Origin: Melitaea cinxia
Lineage: Eukaryota > Arthropoda > Insecta > Lepidoptera > Nymphalidae
NCBI RefSeq assembly: GCF_905220565.1
Contig: NC_059422.1
Location: 2,120,501-2,184,500 of the forward strand
Reading direction: 5' to 3'
Length of the DNA: 64,000 nucleotides
In this document: one piece after another, positions 9,806-19,628 of the stretch
Layout: every line of letters begins with the position of its first letter
How positions within the stretch are numbered: position 1 is the first letter of the stretch
Position numbers and translations under genes: made by a program
Notes under the pieces: generated by a model
Told to the model about the DNA's origin: nothing
Database searches by the model: none
The model's input: only the letters and a program-made list of their open reading frames with translations

Positions 9806-11653
9806 TCACACGTCAATAGTTTTCAACATGTCGAGCACACTCTCAGTGACGGCGGCATCTCTGTGATGAATCGCCATCTTGAGACTGTGCTCGAGTATTT
9901 TCTTATCCGCGGTCTCCGCTGCCCTCGCCACAAAGCGACCAATTGCGTCGTCACGGTCGTCGGTGTAATAGACACAGGTGTTGGTGTGTCTAGTCACCGC
10001 GACTACAGCGTGCGAAACGCTGTCGTGGATCCTGAGCCTCCTCGCCTTCGTCTGGAGGACAATGACGTCCTCGTAGGTCTGGCCCTGCGCCTCGTGGATG
10101 GTTAAGACGCGCGATCCCTCCCCGGATCCGTATCCCTGGTCAGTCAGCAACCTCTTCTCCTCTTGCGTAAAGACCAGGTATAAGGTTCGGTCTCTTCTTG
10201 CAGGAATACGCGCGCCCGTGAGGCTCTCCACTCGCAAAGATCGGATCTTTGGGCTTGAGCTGTATACGTCTTTATAAACTTCGCTGATGGCAAGGGCTAC
10301 ATCTTTGGGATTTCGATGCGTGCATGACAACTCGCACGAGATGGTTGTTATCCGGGTTGGTCTGCAGTACCGCATTTCGAACAGGTTGTCCCTGTCGATG
10401 TACGGCAGCTGGTTTATGTCTCCGATAAGGACTACCTTCTGAGCTCCCGATAGTCGGGCGGCCATTACTATGGCTCCGAAGTGGTTCATGAGGGCCTCGT
10501 CCACCGTTAGGCGGTTGATTTTTGAACCCTCGTTGAACCCATTAACTAGAACGGAGGCCATAGTGCGCACCTTTTGCTTGGCTTTGTTGCCGTAGCGGTG
10601 CGCCAGTTTTTCTTTCAAGTCTTTGGCCGCCTCGACTGTGGTCGTAATCACGACCTCCGTGTCCTCATCGAAGTCCCCGACTATGCGAGTTGTCTTGCCG
10701 CATCCCGGTACCCCGTTTATCCACTCCAGTGATGGTAGTTCCCAGGGCACGGTCGGTAAGCCGTCCCGGTCGCCCGAGATGGTTTTCGCCATCCGTAGCA
10801 TCCGGTCCCCCAGCATTACTTTCGTGCATCTGGCCACTACCACCACTGGGTCCCCTTCAGGTGTTTCGAAGGTTTGTGGCTCCTCGTCATTCCCCTCCGA
10901 CTCGACTGCGCTCACGAAGCCTGCTGTGCTGTTATATGCTGCCATATACCTACCCGACATCTTGCCCTTGAGTATTTGTCGGGTTTCACTGTTGTATATG
11001 GCCGCTTCGGCTTCCTCGAGTTCCACCTCCAGTAATCTTTGGTGATCGTACTGGTAGGCCTGCATGATCTTTTTGCAGGTGGCCAGGCTTACCTCGCGGT
11101 TTGCCTTTATTATCGCCAGGAACTCGATTAGGGCGTTCTCCGCATGTTGTAGCGGTGTGGAGGCAGGTCGAAGTCTCGGCGGTGTTACATGTCCCATGTC
11201 GGCCTTAGTACGAGCGGCCGGTGACGCCTCCGGGTGCCTCGGACTATTGTCTCTGGTGAACCTGCTCAGCGCCGCCGATTGCCGCTCACCCTGTCCAGCC
11301 TTTTTGGGAGAGAGGTGATGCGGGAGCTTGCCTGGTTTTGGGGAGATGGTTGCGTGGATAAAGGTCGCCAATGGCATCGAGCTCGGCTTAGGTTCAGGTG
11401 TGGCCTTTGCCTTAATTCGCTCTGCCTTCTGGGTCTCGATCCGTTGTTGTAGGCGCTCCGAGCCGCAGAGCGTGGACTCGTCGTCGGCCGGAGATGCAGG
11501 AGGTGTTGGTGTTATGGATTTCGGTCTTAGATATCCGAGATCCTCCCCCCTGTCTTCGTAGACTATGACCTCACTGTACTTGGAGGCCATTAGGCAACCG
11601 TACCTATCAGATACGTCACCTCTATCATATCCGACCCTCATCGAATCCACGCT
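9806..11653 (-). CDS. SF1 virus-like RNA helicase, LINE ORF C-terminal part
   Basis: An unbroken frame of 615 codons, open at the truncated 5' end; its nearest ATG lies in antisense mariner sequence. The first about 300 residues are a Pro/Ser/Lys-rich linker with a charged helical segment. They are followed by a complete superfamily-1 helicase of the alphavirus/tobamovirus-like type. Motif I is GVPGCGKTT (10688-10714) and motif II is DEA (10493-10501). Motif III is VVLIGDINQL (10406-10435), then CELSCTHRNP. Motif V is VLTIHEAQGQTY (10073-10108) and motif VI is HAVVAVTRHT (9983-10012). The Walker lysine, acidic pair, Gln and motif VI Arg are all present. Known members couple NTP hydrolysis to RNA unwinding. 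Any role in LINE movement is an inference. Alternative: an integrated viral fragment, but the poly(A) tail and target duplication favour a LINE. Confidence 0.88.
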   Translation of the reverse strand, partial: SVDSMRVGYDRGDVSDRYGCLMASKYSEVIVYEDRGEDLGYLRPKSITPTPPASPADDESTLCGSERLQQRIETQKAERIKAKATPEPKPSSMPLATFIHATISPKPGKLPHHLSPKKAGQGERQSAALSRFTRDNSPRHPEASPAARTKADMGHVTPPRLRPASTPLQHAENALIEFLAIIKANREVSLATCKKIMQAYQYDHQRLLEVELEEAEAAIYNSETRQILKGKMSGRYMAAYNSTAGFVSAVESEGNDEEPQTFETPEGDPVVVVARCTKVMLGDRMLRMAKTISGDRDGLPTVPWELPSLEWINGVPGCGKTTRIVGDFDEDTEVVITTTVEAAKDLKEKLAHRYGNKAKQKVRTMASVLVNGFNEGSKINRLTVDEALMNHFGAIVMAARLSGAQKVVLIGDINQLPYIDRDNLFEMRYCRPTRITTISCELSCTHRNPKDVALAISEVYKDVYSSSPKIRSLRVESLTGARIPARRDRTLYLVFTQEEKRLLTDQGYGSGEGSRVLTIHEAQGQTYEDVIVLQTKARRLRIHDSVSHAVVAVTRHTNTCVYYTDDRDDAIGRFVARAAETADKKILEHSLKMAIHHRDAAVTESVLDMLKTIDV

Positions 11654-11663
11654 AGCTGGTAGT
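11654..11663 (+). repeat. LINE target site duplication, right
   Basis: 'agctggtagt', the partner of 9056-9065. It marks the exact 5' truncation point of the LINE. Confidence 0.75.
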
Positions 11664-12453
11664 GTTTTCACTATTTTACATAAAAATTTGGCCATGAAAA
11701 AGCTTTTTTCTAAGTGGGTGCCGCGTTTGCTTACAACTAATCAAAAGGAACAACGTATCAATGATTCAGAGCGATGTTTGGCGCTGATGAATCATAATAA
11801 AAAGGATTTTTTACGTTGGTATGTAACAATGGATGAAACCTGGATGTACCATTTCACTCCGGAATCCAATCGGCAGGCAGCGGAGTGGAGAGCGGCTGGT
11901 GAAAGCCGCCCGAAGCGTCCAAAGACTCAGAAATCGGCCGGTAAGGTTATGGCGTCTATATTTTGGGATGCGCATGGAATACTTTTCATCGACTACCTTG
12001 AAAAGGGGCAAAATATAAATAGTGACTATTACATGTGCTTATTGGAGCGATTGAAGTACGAAATTGCGGATAAACGGCCTCACATGAACAAAAAGAAAGT
12101 GGTGTTTCACCAGGACAACGCGCCTTGTCACAAGTCCGTGAGAACGATGGCCAAAATTAACGAATTGGGCTTCGAATTGCTTCCTTATCCCCCTTATTCG
12201 CCAGACTGGGACTGGGGCCACCCAGCGATTACTGGCTGTTTGCAGACCTCAAAAAAATGCTTCAGGGTAAGAAATTTGACTCAAACAGTGAAGTTATCGC
12301 AGCAACGGAGGCTTATTTTGAAGCCAAAGACAAATCGTTCTAACAAATGGGATAGAAAAGTTAGAAAAGCGTTGGAGGGACTGTATCGCTCTTGGAGGAG
12401 ACTATGTTGATGAATAAAAATTAATTTTATAAAAAAGACCTTTTTTTAGTACT

Positions 12454-12474
12454 TAGTCTCGGGACTTATTGAAC
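12454..12474 (-). repeat. mariner right inverted terminal repeat core
   Basis: 'tagtctcgggacttattgaa' plus one base, the inverted partner of 8589-8609. A TA follows at 12482-12483. Confidence 0.9.
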
Positions 12475-12751
12475 CACGTGATACAATAACCTTAAGTTAA
12501 AAACAATAATCAATAAATTGATCTCTAGTGTCATGGTAGACATCACCTTTCTATCAAGTGATCTGTCATTAGACATTTTTGAAGTTATACTTCTTTTGGC
12601 GTGTTAGGGAAAAATGATGAGAGTAAATTTTTAGGATGCAACAAACCGACACCCTGAAGTTAGCCAGTCAACGAAGAAGAAGTCAGCAACGTGAAGTTAG
12701 GTAGCCAATGAAGTATAACTTTTTATGTGCGTACATAAGTACACACACACT

Positions 12752-12850
12752 TTTTTATACAACGAGGACGGCAAGCGTACGGCCAACTTGATGGTACGCG
12801 ATTATCGGAGCCTATAGACACTGCAACACCAAAAGCATCGCAAGTGGGTC
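12752..12850 (-). repeat. Retroposon family A, truncated
   Basis: A T run is followed by 'acggcaagcgtacggc' and 'ctgcaacaccaaaagcatcg'. It is diverged, and the copy lacks the distal part. Confidence 0.7.
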
Positions 12851-13109
12851 AAAGACACTACCTCTGACCCTCTCCAGAGGCATTCATTACTCAAATTTTT
12901 CCTTGCTGTCCTGTAAATCAATAAATCTGATAACAATTGTTACTTTGATAGAAGATTATCCATCGACCCACACTAGAGCAGTCACTTTGCCCAGTATTGG
13001 AGTTTTGTGACTGTTTTATGAGGTACTTCAGTTCAAATCAGTTTCATAGTTTATAAGTACAGGAACAAAAACTTTATATGTAAATATATGAATAAAAATA
13101 GCCCACAGA

Positions 13110-13252
13110 ATTAGCAAGTTGAAGTGGCAGTGGCTGGTCATCTGTGTCGCAGGACCGATGGCCGTTGGAGTAGACGGGTCCTGGAGTGGAGACCGCGTCT
13201 TGGCAAACGCAGTGTGGGACGTCCTGCGGCCCGCTGGACCGACGATCTAAGT
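13110..13252 (+). pseudogene. LINE ORF C-terminal relic
   Basis: Fragments read RISKLKWQW, then after a frame change HLCRRTDGRWSRRVLEWRPR and GKRSVGRPAARWTDDL. This is the basic tail typical of RTE-type reverse transcriptase ORFs. It is short, frameshifted and has no flanking tail. It lies inside the inverted-repeat pair at 12643-13446. Confidence 0.75.
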
Positions 13253-13449
13253 ATGTACGTAAGATTGTCGGTGTATGCGTAAGCTAATTCTTTATTTTAT
13301 GTTTTGTAATATTACGTGGAATGTTGTTACAGAAAAAAAGTATGTGTGTTCTTATGTACACACGTAAGAAGTTATACTTTATTGGCTAGCTAGTTTCATG
13401 TTGTTTACCTTTTCGTTGACTAGCTAACTTCAGGGTGTCGGTTTTTTTG

Positions 13450-14840
13450 ACGGTGTGAAAATAAATATAGCAATTAAATAGCTTTATTATAACGTTCGGG
13501 TCAGCGTGTTTACAATAATAAGTATTATTATTTTTACCATATCCAAATTTTCTAATTCGGAGTCAGTTAAAATCCTTCTGCGAACCTCAGCTCAGGTAAG
13601 AATTACGTCAGTTACTATGTTGAGGTCAACGAGAACAAACAAGTTATAATACTAGTTTTAGTCTACGACTCCGCTCGCTAGTCTCACCACTAGATAAAGA
13701 CTAAAGTAGTTTTAGTTTAAATTCGATACAATATTTTGCTGACTGACCCATAGAACTTTGTAGGTACAGCCACGTTCTTGGAGGGTATGATTTATGTTTT
13801 GGAGGCTTGTTTTTTTGATTTTAGTTTTTACAGACCTTGTTCAGATAATAATAAAAAATAAAAATAAAAAGAATTATCCAACTTGGGACGTTCGTTCGAG
13901 TGTTATGCGCGTATACACATAAATTTTGAAGACTCATGGTCTTTTATAATTATATTATATAGATTTTTATGATCATTGTGAAGCGATTTGTGCTCGTTAT
14001 TATACCTGCATTTCATTTTATAAATATTAAATTATAAATAAATAAATAAAAATTTAAAAAAGTAGTTGTTGAGCCTTAAAAAAATCATATATTTTTTTAA
14101 TCTTTATTTGTATAAGAGGCTTTGGTCGCTTAGCGACTATGTCAGCCCCATTGTTCATAAAAAATCACTATACTCTTAATCTAACCTCAAACCCATTAAT
14201 CCTATTACTAATAATTAATCTAACCAGTCTTAAAAACACCCAGTACACCTTGATCGCCAGTTCCGACGTAGGATCAGAAAGGATTGCATTACAAATTTAA
14301 AAAAATTATATTAAATGTGTGAGTAAAAATGTAAACTAAACTTTTTATTCATAATTTTTAACGACGCGTAGTGACGCCTTGTCGCGGTTTCGATTCGCGC
14401 TTATCTATACAAATAAATAAAACTGGAATTTCTGTTTGTAATATTAAAATAACCGCTTTTACTAAATGTATATGGATGTATTCAAAGTACATAATTATAA
14501 CAAAATAACATATATAGAATAGAATAGAATAGATTAGCATGGAACAGAATAGAATAGCGTTAATTATTATGTTATCTTCTATTTTATAACTCTGCGAACT
14601 GAACAATAACTTTTTTTGTTAAATTCCATGCGGACGAAGACGCGGGCATAGCTAATTATAAATATATGAATAGGTCACAATGATATTCTACGTGATCTAG
14701 GTATAAGCGTTTGTGGAAGTTATGTTGATGCCCCAAATTTTTTAACCTACCTTTTTTTAACCTAGCAAAGTCGGTTAAGTTCTACCCAATGCTACTGGTT
14801 TAAAATTGATAATATGGTAGTTAAAACGTAAAAATACAAT
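13450..14840. other. AT-rich interval with minor repeats
   Basis: It holds a short (AGAAT)n run at about 14516-14557. It also holds a transposon-end-like piece, 'gcggacgaagacgcgggcat' (14629-14648), of the kind that ends many lepidopteran elements. No gene is recognised. Confidence 0.4.
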
Positions 14841-14844
14841 TTTT

Positions 14845-15127
14845 TTATTTCTAGAACTAGGTCGGCAAACAAGCGTACGGCTCACCTGATGGTAAGCGAT
14901 TACCGTAGCTTATAGACGCCTGCAACACCAGAGGCATCGCAAGCGCGTCTACAACCCTATTCCCGATTCCCGCAGGAACTCTGGTTACCTTACTCACCAA
15001 CAGGAACACAACACTGCTTGAAAACAGTCATATTTAGCTCTGATTTTCTATAAGGTCAATGTACTACACCAGTCGGGTTGCTCCATATTTTGAACAGGAA
15101 ATTTCCAGCTGTGCCCTACCTCAGTTG
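14845..15127 (-). repeat. Retroposon family A, longest copy
   Basis: It contains the poly-T side, 'ggtcggcaaacaagcgtacg', 'gcctgcaacaccagaggcat', and then the 5' part 'gggttgctccatattttgaa' to 'gccctacctcagttg'. It is a good reference for the roughly 280 bp element. Confidence 0.85.
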
Positions 15128-16469
15128 AAACTGATCTAAAATATATTTAGGTAAATTCAATTATTATGTACCCGAAATCTTTGATTTGATTTATGTATTG
15201 GCTATAAAATGCCTTATACGTTTTTATAGCTATGTCCGAGACGTCTAACGTTCTACGTCAGTCTGTGAACGTCGAGCGAGGCCTGAATGACATCACGACG
15301 CGCCAACTTACATTGAGATTATAGGCGGGGAGCTGATTGGGAAAAATGTAACGTTTATGTAGTTTAACCTAAAATTGTAGAACGGGATATCGATGTAAAT
15401 AAAAATGAAATCCTGAAATATAAATACACGCATAAGGCCAAAGTAAATGACATGGCAGTGCGACATTTGCCGCGTCAACTAAGTTATTGCTACTATTAAT
15501 TAATTAATTAATAAATATTTCGATATACTTGCAACCTACTCTTGCACATTTGTTTCTGTGTGTATTTATATATTCCGTTTCATGTCTAAATAAAATAATG
15601 TTTATGAAAGTTGGAAAAATGTCTTGTGTTGTAGTTGATTGTTTTTTATCTCACAGCGTATTTTGTCGTTCGTGGTTTGAAAATTTTAGTGTGACAACCT
15701 AAACCTTTGTAATGAGTCCGTACATTATTTTCTATTTTCCTTTGTCATATTACACTGTATATTGTTATTGTCAGTTATTAATTATTCTACAATAATGCAA
15801 AAATACGTCAGTTTGAAGGTGGCTCAGAGGTGGACATGACATCATTCCCCACCTTCGAATTCCAGAAACCCAGAACTGGCTCTATGATCAAGCTGTGAAA
15901 ACGCAGTGATAAAAAACATTAAAAATAAAAATCATTCGTTCTTAAAGTAAAAAAAAGTTGCATACCTATTGTTTGCGTTATTAAAGCCCAAATTAAAAAA
16001 ATCGACTGGACGATTGTACCTAATTATAATCAGCTATATAGTTTAAGTACAAAAATTAAAAAAATATATATAGCAATGGATTATATATAATTTTTTCCAT
16101 ACAGCTCCCGCACTTCCATACATCCGGGTACATACATTATTTATGAACCAGCAGCTTATGTATGCGCTAACACATTCTTACTAGATCGTAGACTATGCTA
16201 TCTAGACATATTTATTATAATTATTACTATTTTATAATTTTTTAAATAGTTATATATACTTTTAATATAAAAAAATAAACAAAAAAAAAAAGATTAAATG
16301 ACGGCTGATTTCCCAAACTAGGTAATTTGGTATTTATCAGGGGTGACTTTTTATGGCCTATAAACCTGATTTTACGATATTTTAATAGAAATATAAAAGG
16401 ATATATAATTAAACAAATAAATGTTTATTATACTATATACATAATATAATATAGAAATTTACTCTTGTG
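15128..16469. other. AT-rich interval, one short ORF, one local repeat
   Basis: A GC-richer patch at 15225-15340 contains a 30-codon ATG frame (15232-15324, starting MSETSNVLRQSVNVERGL) that I cannot assign. A roughly 70 bp segment at 15413-15485 ('aaatacacgcataaggccaa', 'tttgccgcgtcaacta') recurs at 16888-16955, so it is a dispersed repeat. Confidence 0.35.
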
Positions 16470-16625
16470 CCGGGCGTCCAAAAACACAAAAAATACACAA
16501 TCACAAAAGCCCAGAGCACGTAAAAAACCTGTATGGATTAAATAAATGTTTGTCATGAGCGGGGATCGAACCAGAGATCACTAACGCGAAACTTAATGCC
16601 GTGATCGCTGCGCCAACGTGTAACT
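16470..16625 (-). repeat. tRNA-headed SINE family C, antisense
   Basis: Read on the minus strand it has 'gcgcagcgatcac', a degenerate B box ('ggttcgatccccgc') and the 'catttatttaatccatac..' body of family C. It is diverged from the 21.5 and 48.7 kb copies. Confidence 0.6.
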
Positions 16626-17079
16626 TTATTGCATGCATATTGCTTATCGATCGCTAGTTTGCAAATAAACGCAACAAAACATTTTAATTACCCCAACATT
16701 GTACTGCACATACTCACCGTCCATATTTCATTATATTTTTCTCTTTTTGTTATTTTTTATAAAAATCGTTAAAACGTTTCTGTGGTATTCGATTGAAAAA
16801 ATATCAAAAAAATGTTATCTTTGGTTCCGTAACTTTTTTTTGTAATTAGTTATACGGAGTATCCAAGCAAGAAGGAATTAATGAAAATATAAATACACGT
16901 ATAAGGCCAAGGAAAAATTACATGGCAGTATGAAATTTGCCGCGTCAACTAACTTCCCATTTTTGATATTTATCATACTAACTTATTTTACTGTGTGGCT
17001 ATGGTACTAAAGAATAAAGCCACCCCCTCTCTTCCCGTGGGTGTCGTAAGAAGCGACTAAGGGATACCTCAGTTCCAAT

Positions 17080-18056
17080 TAGGGTTGCCAACTTTTTTTG
17101 ACAAAAAAAACGTATAAAATGGTTTGGATAGGAAAAAATAAAGTATTTGGAAGAAGAAAAAAGTATTTTTTTAAATTTTATGTTTTTATTGCTTTAAAAA
17201 CTTATTTTTGTGTGCCTTTAGCACATGCTAACAATTTTTTGTTATGTTTAAATGTTTCAAACTTGTTTAACAATCAATATTTAAATTTATGTAAATAAAA
17301 ATTCGTTTCTAATTAAATTTATTGACGCTATATTTCTCTCTTCTCGCTACTTTAGATTCATTACTAAAAAAACCCTTTCAGTGAAAGCTTAAGTAGTGGG
17401 AACAGAGAGTAAGAATTTTTTTTATATTTGGTAAGCTATCAGGTGCATTTTTTTTAAGTATATATTGCCATTTTTCAACTGTACTTTTCACTGAAAATTC
17501 TTTATCATCATTAGTGATTTTTTTTGTCTTATACATTCGGAATATATATCCTGCATCTTAATATTTAATCCGTCTTGTAATTTAGTTTTTATAATTATCA
17601 TTTCAAAATGTTCAAATTTAACCGCATTTTTTAAGGACACGTTAGGAAGTATTGAAAGCCAGTTATCTTCGCTAAGGTCAAACCATTTTTCCAATCGTTG
17701 ATTCCTTATTAACTACATATAAACAAAGCCAACGGTCAATTTTTCTACAATATCGTTGATAGTGAGTAGTGACATCTGTGACAAATGTCAGATTGTCACC
17801 TGTCCTGTCACATTCAAAACACCACATCTGACATCTAACATTTCGTTCAGTAATTTTAAATCCTTTCCATCATCCGTTTTACCTTATGTGTACCGTTAAA
17901 TAGTTAAGTACCCATAATGAGTATTTTGTTTCACGCATCACAGTAAAGATTGAAAATAAAGTATTTTCATATACTTTATTTGTATGCAAAAGTATAAAGT
18001 ATATTTACCAAAAATAAAGTAGAATACTTTATTATAAAGTATGGTTGGCAACCCTA
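17080..18056 (-). mobile_element. Decayed hAT transposon, 977 bp
   Basis: Perfect 13-base terminal inverted repeats 'tagggttgccaac' lie at 17080-17092 and 18044-18056. A perfect 8-base target duplication 'gttccaat' lies at 17072-17079 and 18057-18064. The 8 bp duplication and the transposase remnant inside identify the hAT superfamily. An internally deleted copy is likely. Confidence 0.88.
17285..17694 (-). pseudogene. hAT transposase C-terminal relic
   Basis: On the minus strand a 68-codon frame (17488-17694) starts MEKWFDLSEDNWLSILPNVS. After a break come FSVKSTVEKWQYILKK, LPNIKKILTLCS and fragments resembling the '..ERVFS.MN..W..ER' dimerisation core of hAT transposases. Stops and frame changes interrupt it, and the catalytic core is absent. 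It sits inside the inverted repeats, consistent with the element's own gene. Confidence 0.65.
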
Positions 18057-18310
18057 GTTCCAATACCACCATAAAACTTAATAAGCCGATCGGTGGCAGG
18101 ATAACCATCCAACTGCTGGCTTTGAAATACACAGGCCGAAGACGGGCAGCAGCGTCTTCAGTACGACAAAGCCAGCCCTGCGTTCACCAATCCGCCTGCC
18201 GACCGTGGTGGCTCTGGGCAACACACATGAGTTCACGCCGTTTTTGGCGCGAAGTAATGGAAGCCCGTGTCCAGCAGTGGACTGCGATAGGCTGAAGTAA
18301 TGATGAAGAT

Positions 18311-19009
18311 ATATGTGGTTTAATTTTATACCTTTCGGGTGTGGGTTATTCAATGTTTGAATTTTCTCGAAATTTGGTTTCCTTAAGGTGTTTACTTTCA
18401 CTGTATGTATCATGTAAATTTAAATCTACTATATAAGAATAAAATAATAATTTTTATCCAGCTTAAGAAATGTCAAAACGAGTTTATAAATTAAAAATCT
18501 TTTACATAAATAGAGAGAAAAAAAAACATCAATAATTTCATATTAGAAAATTTAAACTAAGTTATAATTAACATATTAACTACATTTGAAACTATGTAAG
18601 ACAAAATACTACTATAAAACTAGATTTATTAATTTTCGCCGCGGATCCCGAACAGAACACCTAAGACACATCGGTATTCGGCCCCATCCGGTGGGATCGA
18701 ATTTAAATATGCCATCCGTCCTCTCTAACGTTCACACTATTTCGTATTATTTACAATATTTACCGCCATTTTTGGAAATAAATTTTAATTGCCACATATA
18801 AAAAAATAGTAACAATAAAACGTTTTTTTCTTTTTCTTTATTATATAACATAATTTTTTTAAATATATAATTGGAATTAGTTTTATACAAATTAATATTA
18901 GGTACACCTAATACGAATTGTTTTTTTTTAATATAAAATAATATGTATAATAATTATTAATCTGTGCTAAAAACTTAAAAAATTGACCAGAACATATATA
19001 TTTTTAACT
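18311..19009. other. AT-rich interval, nothing recognised
   Basis: No shared repeat or coding signal was found. A GC-richer patch at about 18636-18710 has no conserved frame. Confidence 0.4.
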
Positions 19010-19628
19010 CTTTTTTTTTTTTTTTTTATTACGATATGGGCTTGCTCTTGACCTCAGTCTAGCCCTAGAGCACAGACGAGGTCGAAGATGGAGCGAGTTC
19101 GCCCAGAAGAAGCCTGTTCACTCGCGCTTTAAATATGTTCGGGTTATATGAACTCGGAAATACAGACGCCGGCAGGGAATTCCATTCCTTGGCTGTGCGC
19201 ATTAAAAAAGATGATTCGAAGCGCTTTATACGTATGAAAGGTATATCAATCAGGTAGGAATGAAAGCCTGCGGTACGTCTGAAAGTCCGATGGAAGAAAG
19301 GAGATGGGGGTATGAGCTCGTGCAGCTCCAGGGCACACTCTCCAAAGTACAACCTGTAAAAGACCGTTAGACTGGCAACCTTTCTTCGGTGAGCCAGAGT
19401 GTGAAGAGATTTCACCAAACTGGCATTACCGATAAGCCGCTTGGCTCTGCGTTCCACTGAGTCCAGTGTGGCGAGTTGATATTTAGCTGAGCCATCCCAC
19501 AAGTGACTACAATATTCCATGCACGGTCGGATTTGAGCTTTGTATAGCGTAAGAAGCTGTTTAGGCGTGAAATATCGCTTAACCTTATTTAAGATGCCAA
19601 GCTTTCTGGCCGCAGAAAGCTTGGCATC
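19010..19628 (-). mobile_element. CR1/Jockey-like LINE, 5'-truncated copy
   Basis: Minus-strand retroposon end: poly(A) (T run 19011-19027 on plus), a roughly 40-base 3' untranslated region, and the end of the reverse transcriptase ORF. The 5' end is an exact fold-back: 'gatgccaagctttctg' (19593-19608) is the reverse complement of 19613-19628, so the first element bases are copied in inverted orientation. No target duplication was resolved. Confidence 0.85.
19065..19592 (-). pseudogene. LINE reverse transcriptase C-terminal fragment
   Basis: This is the carboxyl end of a non-LTR reverse transcriptase. Upstream of an internal Met the frame already reads KVKRYFTPKQLLTLYKAQIR. It continues with MEYCSHLWDGSAKYQL, LDSVERRAKRLIG, VFYRLYFGEC, RFESSFLMRTAKEWNSLP and FKARVNRLLLG, and ends at 19065. 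This block is characteristic of CR1/Jockey-group LINEs of insects. About 170 codons are intact without a stop, so the insertion is fairly young. Polymerase motifs are missing and the fragment is not functional. Confidence 0.85.

Larger units (their letters stand above)
9066..11653 (-). mobile_element. 5'-truncated LINE carrying a viral-type helicase
   Basis: The insertion lies in the mariner transposase in antisense orientation. It has a 24-base poly(A) tail (T run 9066-9089 on the plus strand), a 3' untranslated region of about 716 bases and a long ORF open to its truncated 5' end. A near-perfect 10-base target duplication flanks it. These are the hallmarks of target-primed reverse transcription. 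The polymerase region is not present, so the clade is not visible. R1-clade LINEs with a virus-like SF1 helicase at the end of ORF2 have been reported in insects, and this copy fits that structure. The coding part is markedly GC-richer than everything around it. Confidence 0.85.
8763..12417 (+). pseudogene. mariner transposase, interrupted and frameshifted
   Basis: This is the cut-and-paste transposase of the mariner element. The N-terminal helix-turn-helix half (8763-9065) starts MEKNEFRVLIKHCF and includes ATICRWYADFKRGR. It stops at codon ..VSAES, where the LINE is inserted. The catalytic half resumes at 11654 (..AGSVFTILHKNLAMKKLF). The first Asp is in TMDETWMYHF (about 11830) and the second in VFHQDNAPCHKS (about 12115). 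The third is still visible in PYSPD (about 12205). Just after it the frame shifts, and the natural C-terminus (..GGDYVDE, stop 12415-12417) lies in another frame with an in-frame stop upstream. The gene is dead even without the LINE. Confidence 0.92.
8582..12481 (+). mobile_element. mariner (irritans-like) split by a LINE
   Basis: Inverted ends share 'gttcaataagtcccgagact' (8589-8608 at left; complement ending near 12474 at right). TA dinucleotides flank both ends (8580-8581 and 12482-12483), as expected for Tc1/mariner. Without the 2.6 kb LINE at 9066-11653 and one copy of the target duplication, the element would be about 1.3 kb, the normal mariner size. The transposase is broken, so the copy is non-autonomous. 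Confidence 0.93.
12643..13446. mobile_element. Inverted-repeat pair, about 105 bp arms
   Basis: The left arm (12643-12750, starting 'aaaccgacaccctgaagtta') and right arm (13344-13446) are reverse complements with scattered differences. Similarity stops abruptly outside both arms. The interior holds a family A copy and a LINE relic. It is either a terminal-inverted-repeat element with nested insertions or two opposed copies of one repeat. No clear target duplication is seen. Confidence 0.6.
16976..18310 (+). repeat. SINE-like family B split by a hAT element
   Basis: The left part (16976-17079) has 'cgtgggtgtcgtaagaagcg'. The right part (from 18057) has 'accatccaactgctggcttt' and 'tgtccagcagtggactgcga'. 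Removing 17080-18064 restores a continuous family B copy, giving an internal proof of insertion. Confidence 0.88.

Noticed and set aside
9800..11561. Several plus-strand frames of 72-140 codons opposite the helicase
   Set aside because: They are shadows of the GC-rich minus-strand ORF; none has motifs, and the helicase motifs are on the minus strand.
18041..18413. Overlapping frames of 84 and 111 codons, and similar ones at 39.9, 47.8 and 52.2 kb
   Set aside because: All fall within SINE-like family B. The recurring peptides come from the repeat, not from a gene family.
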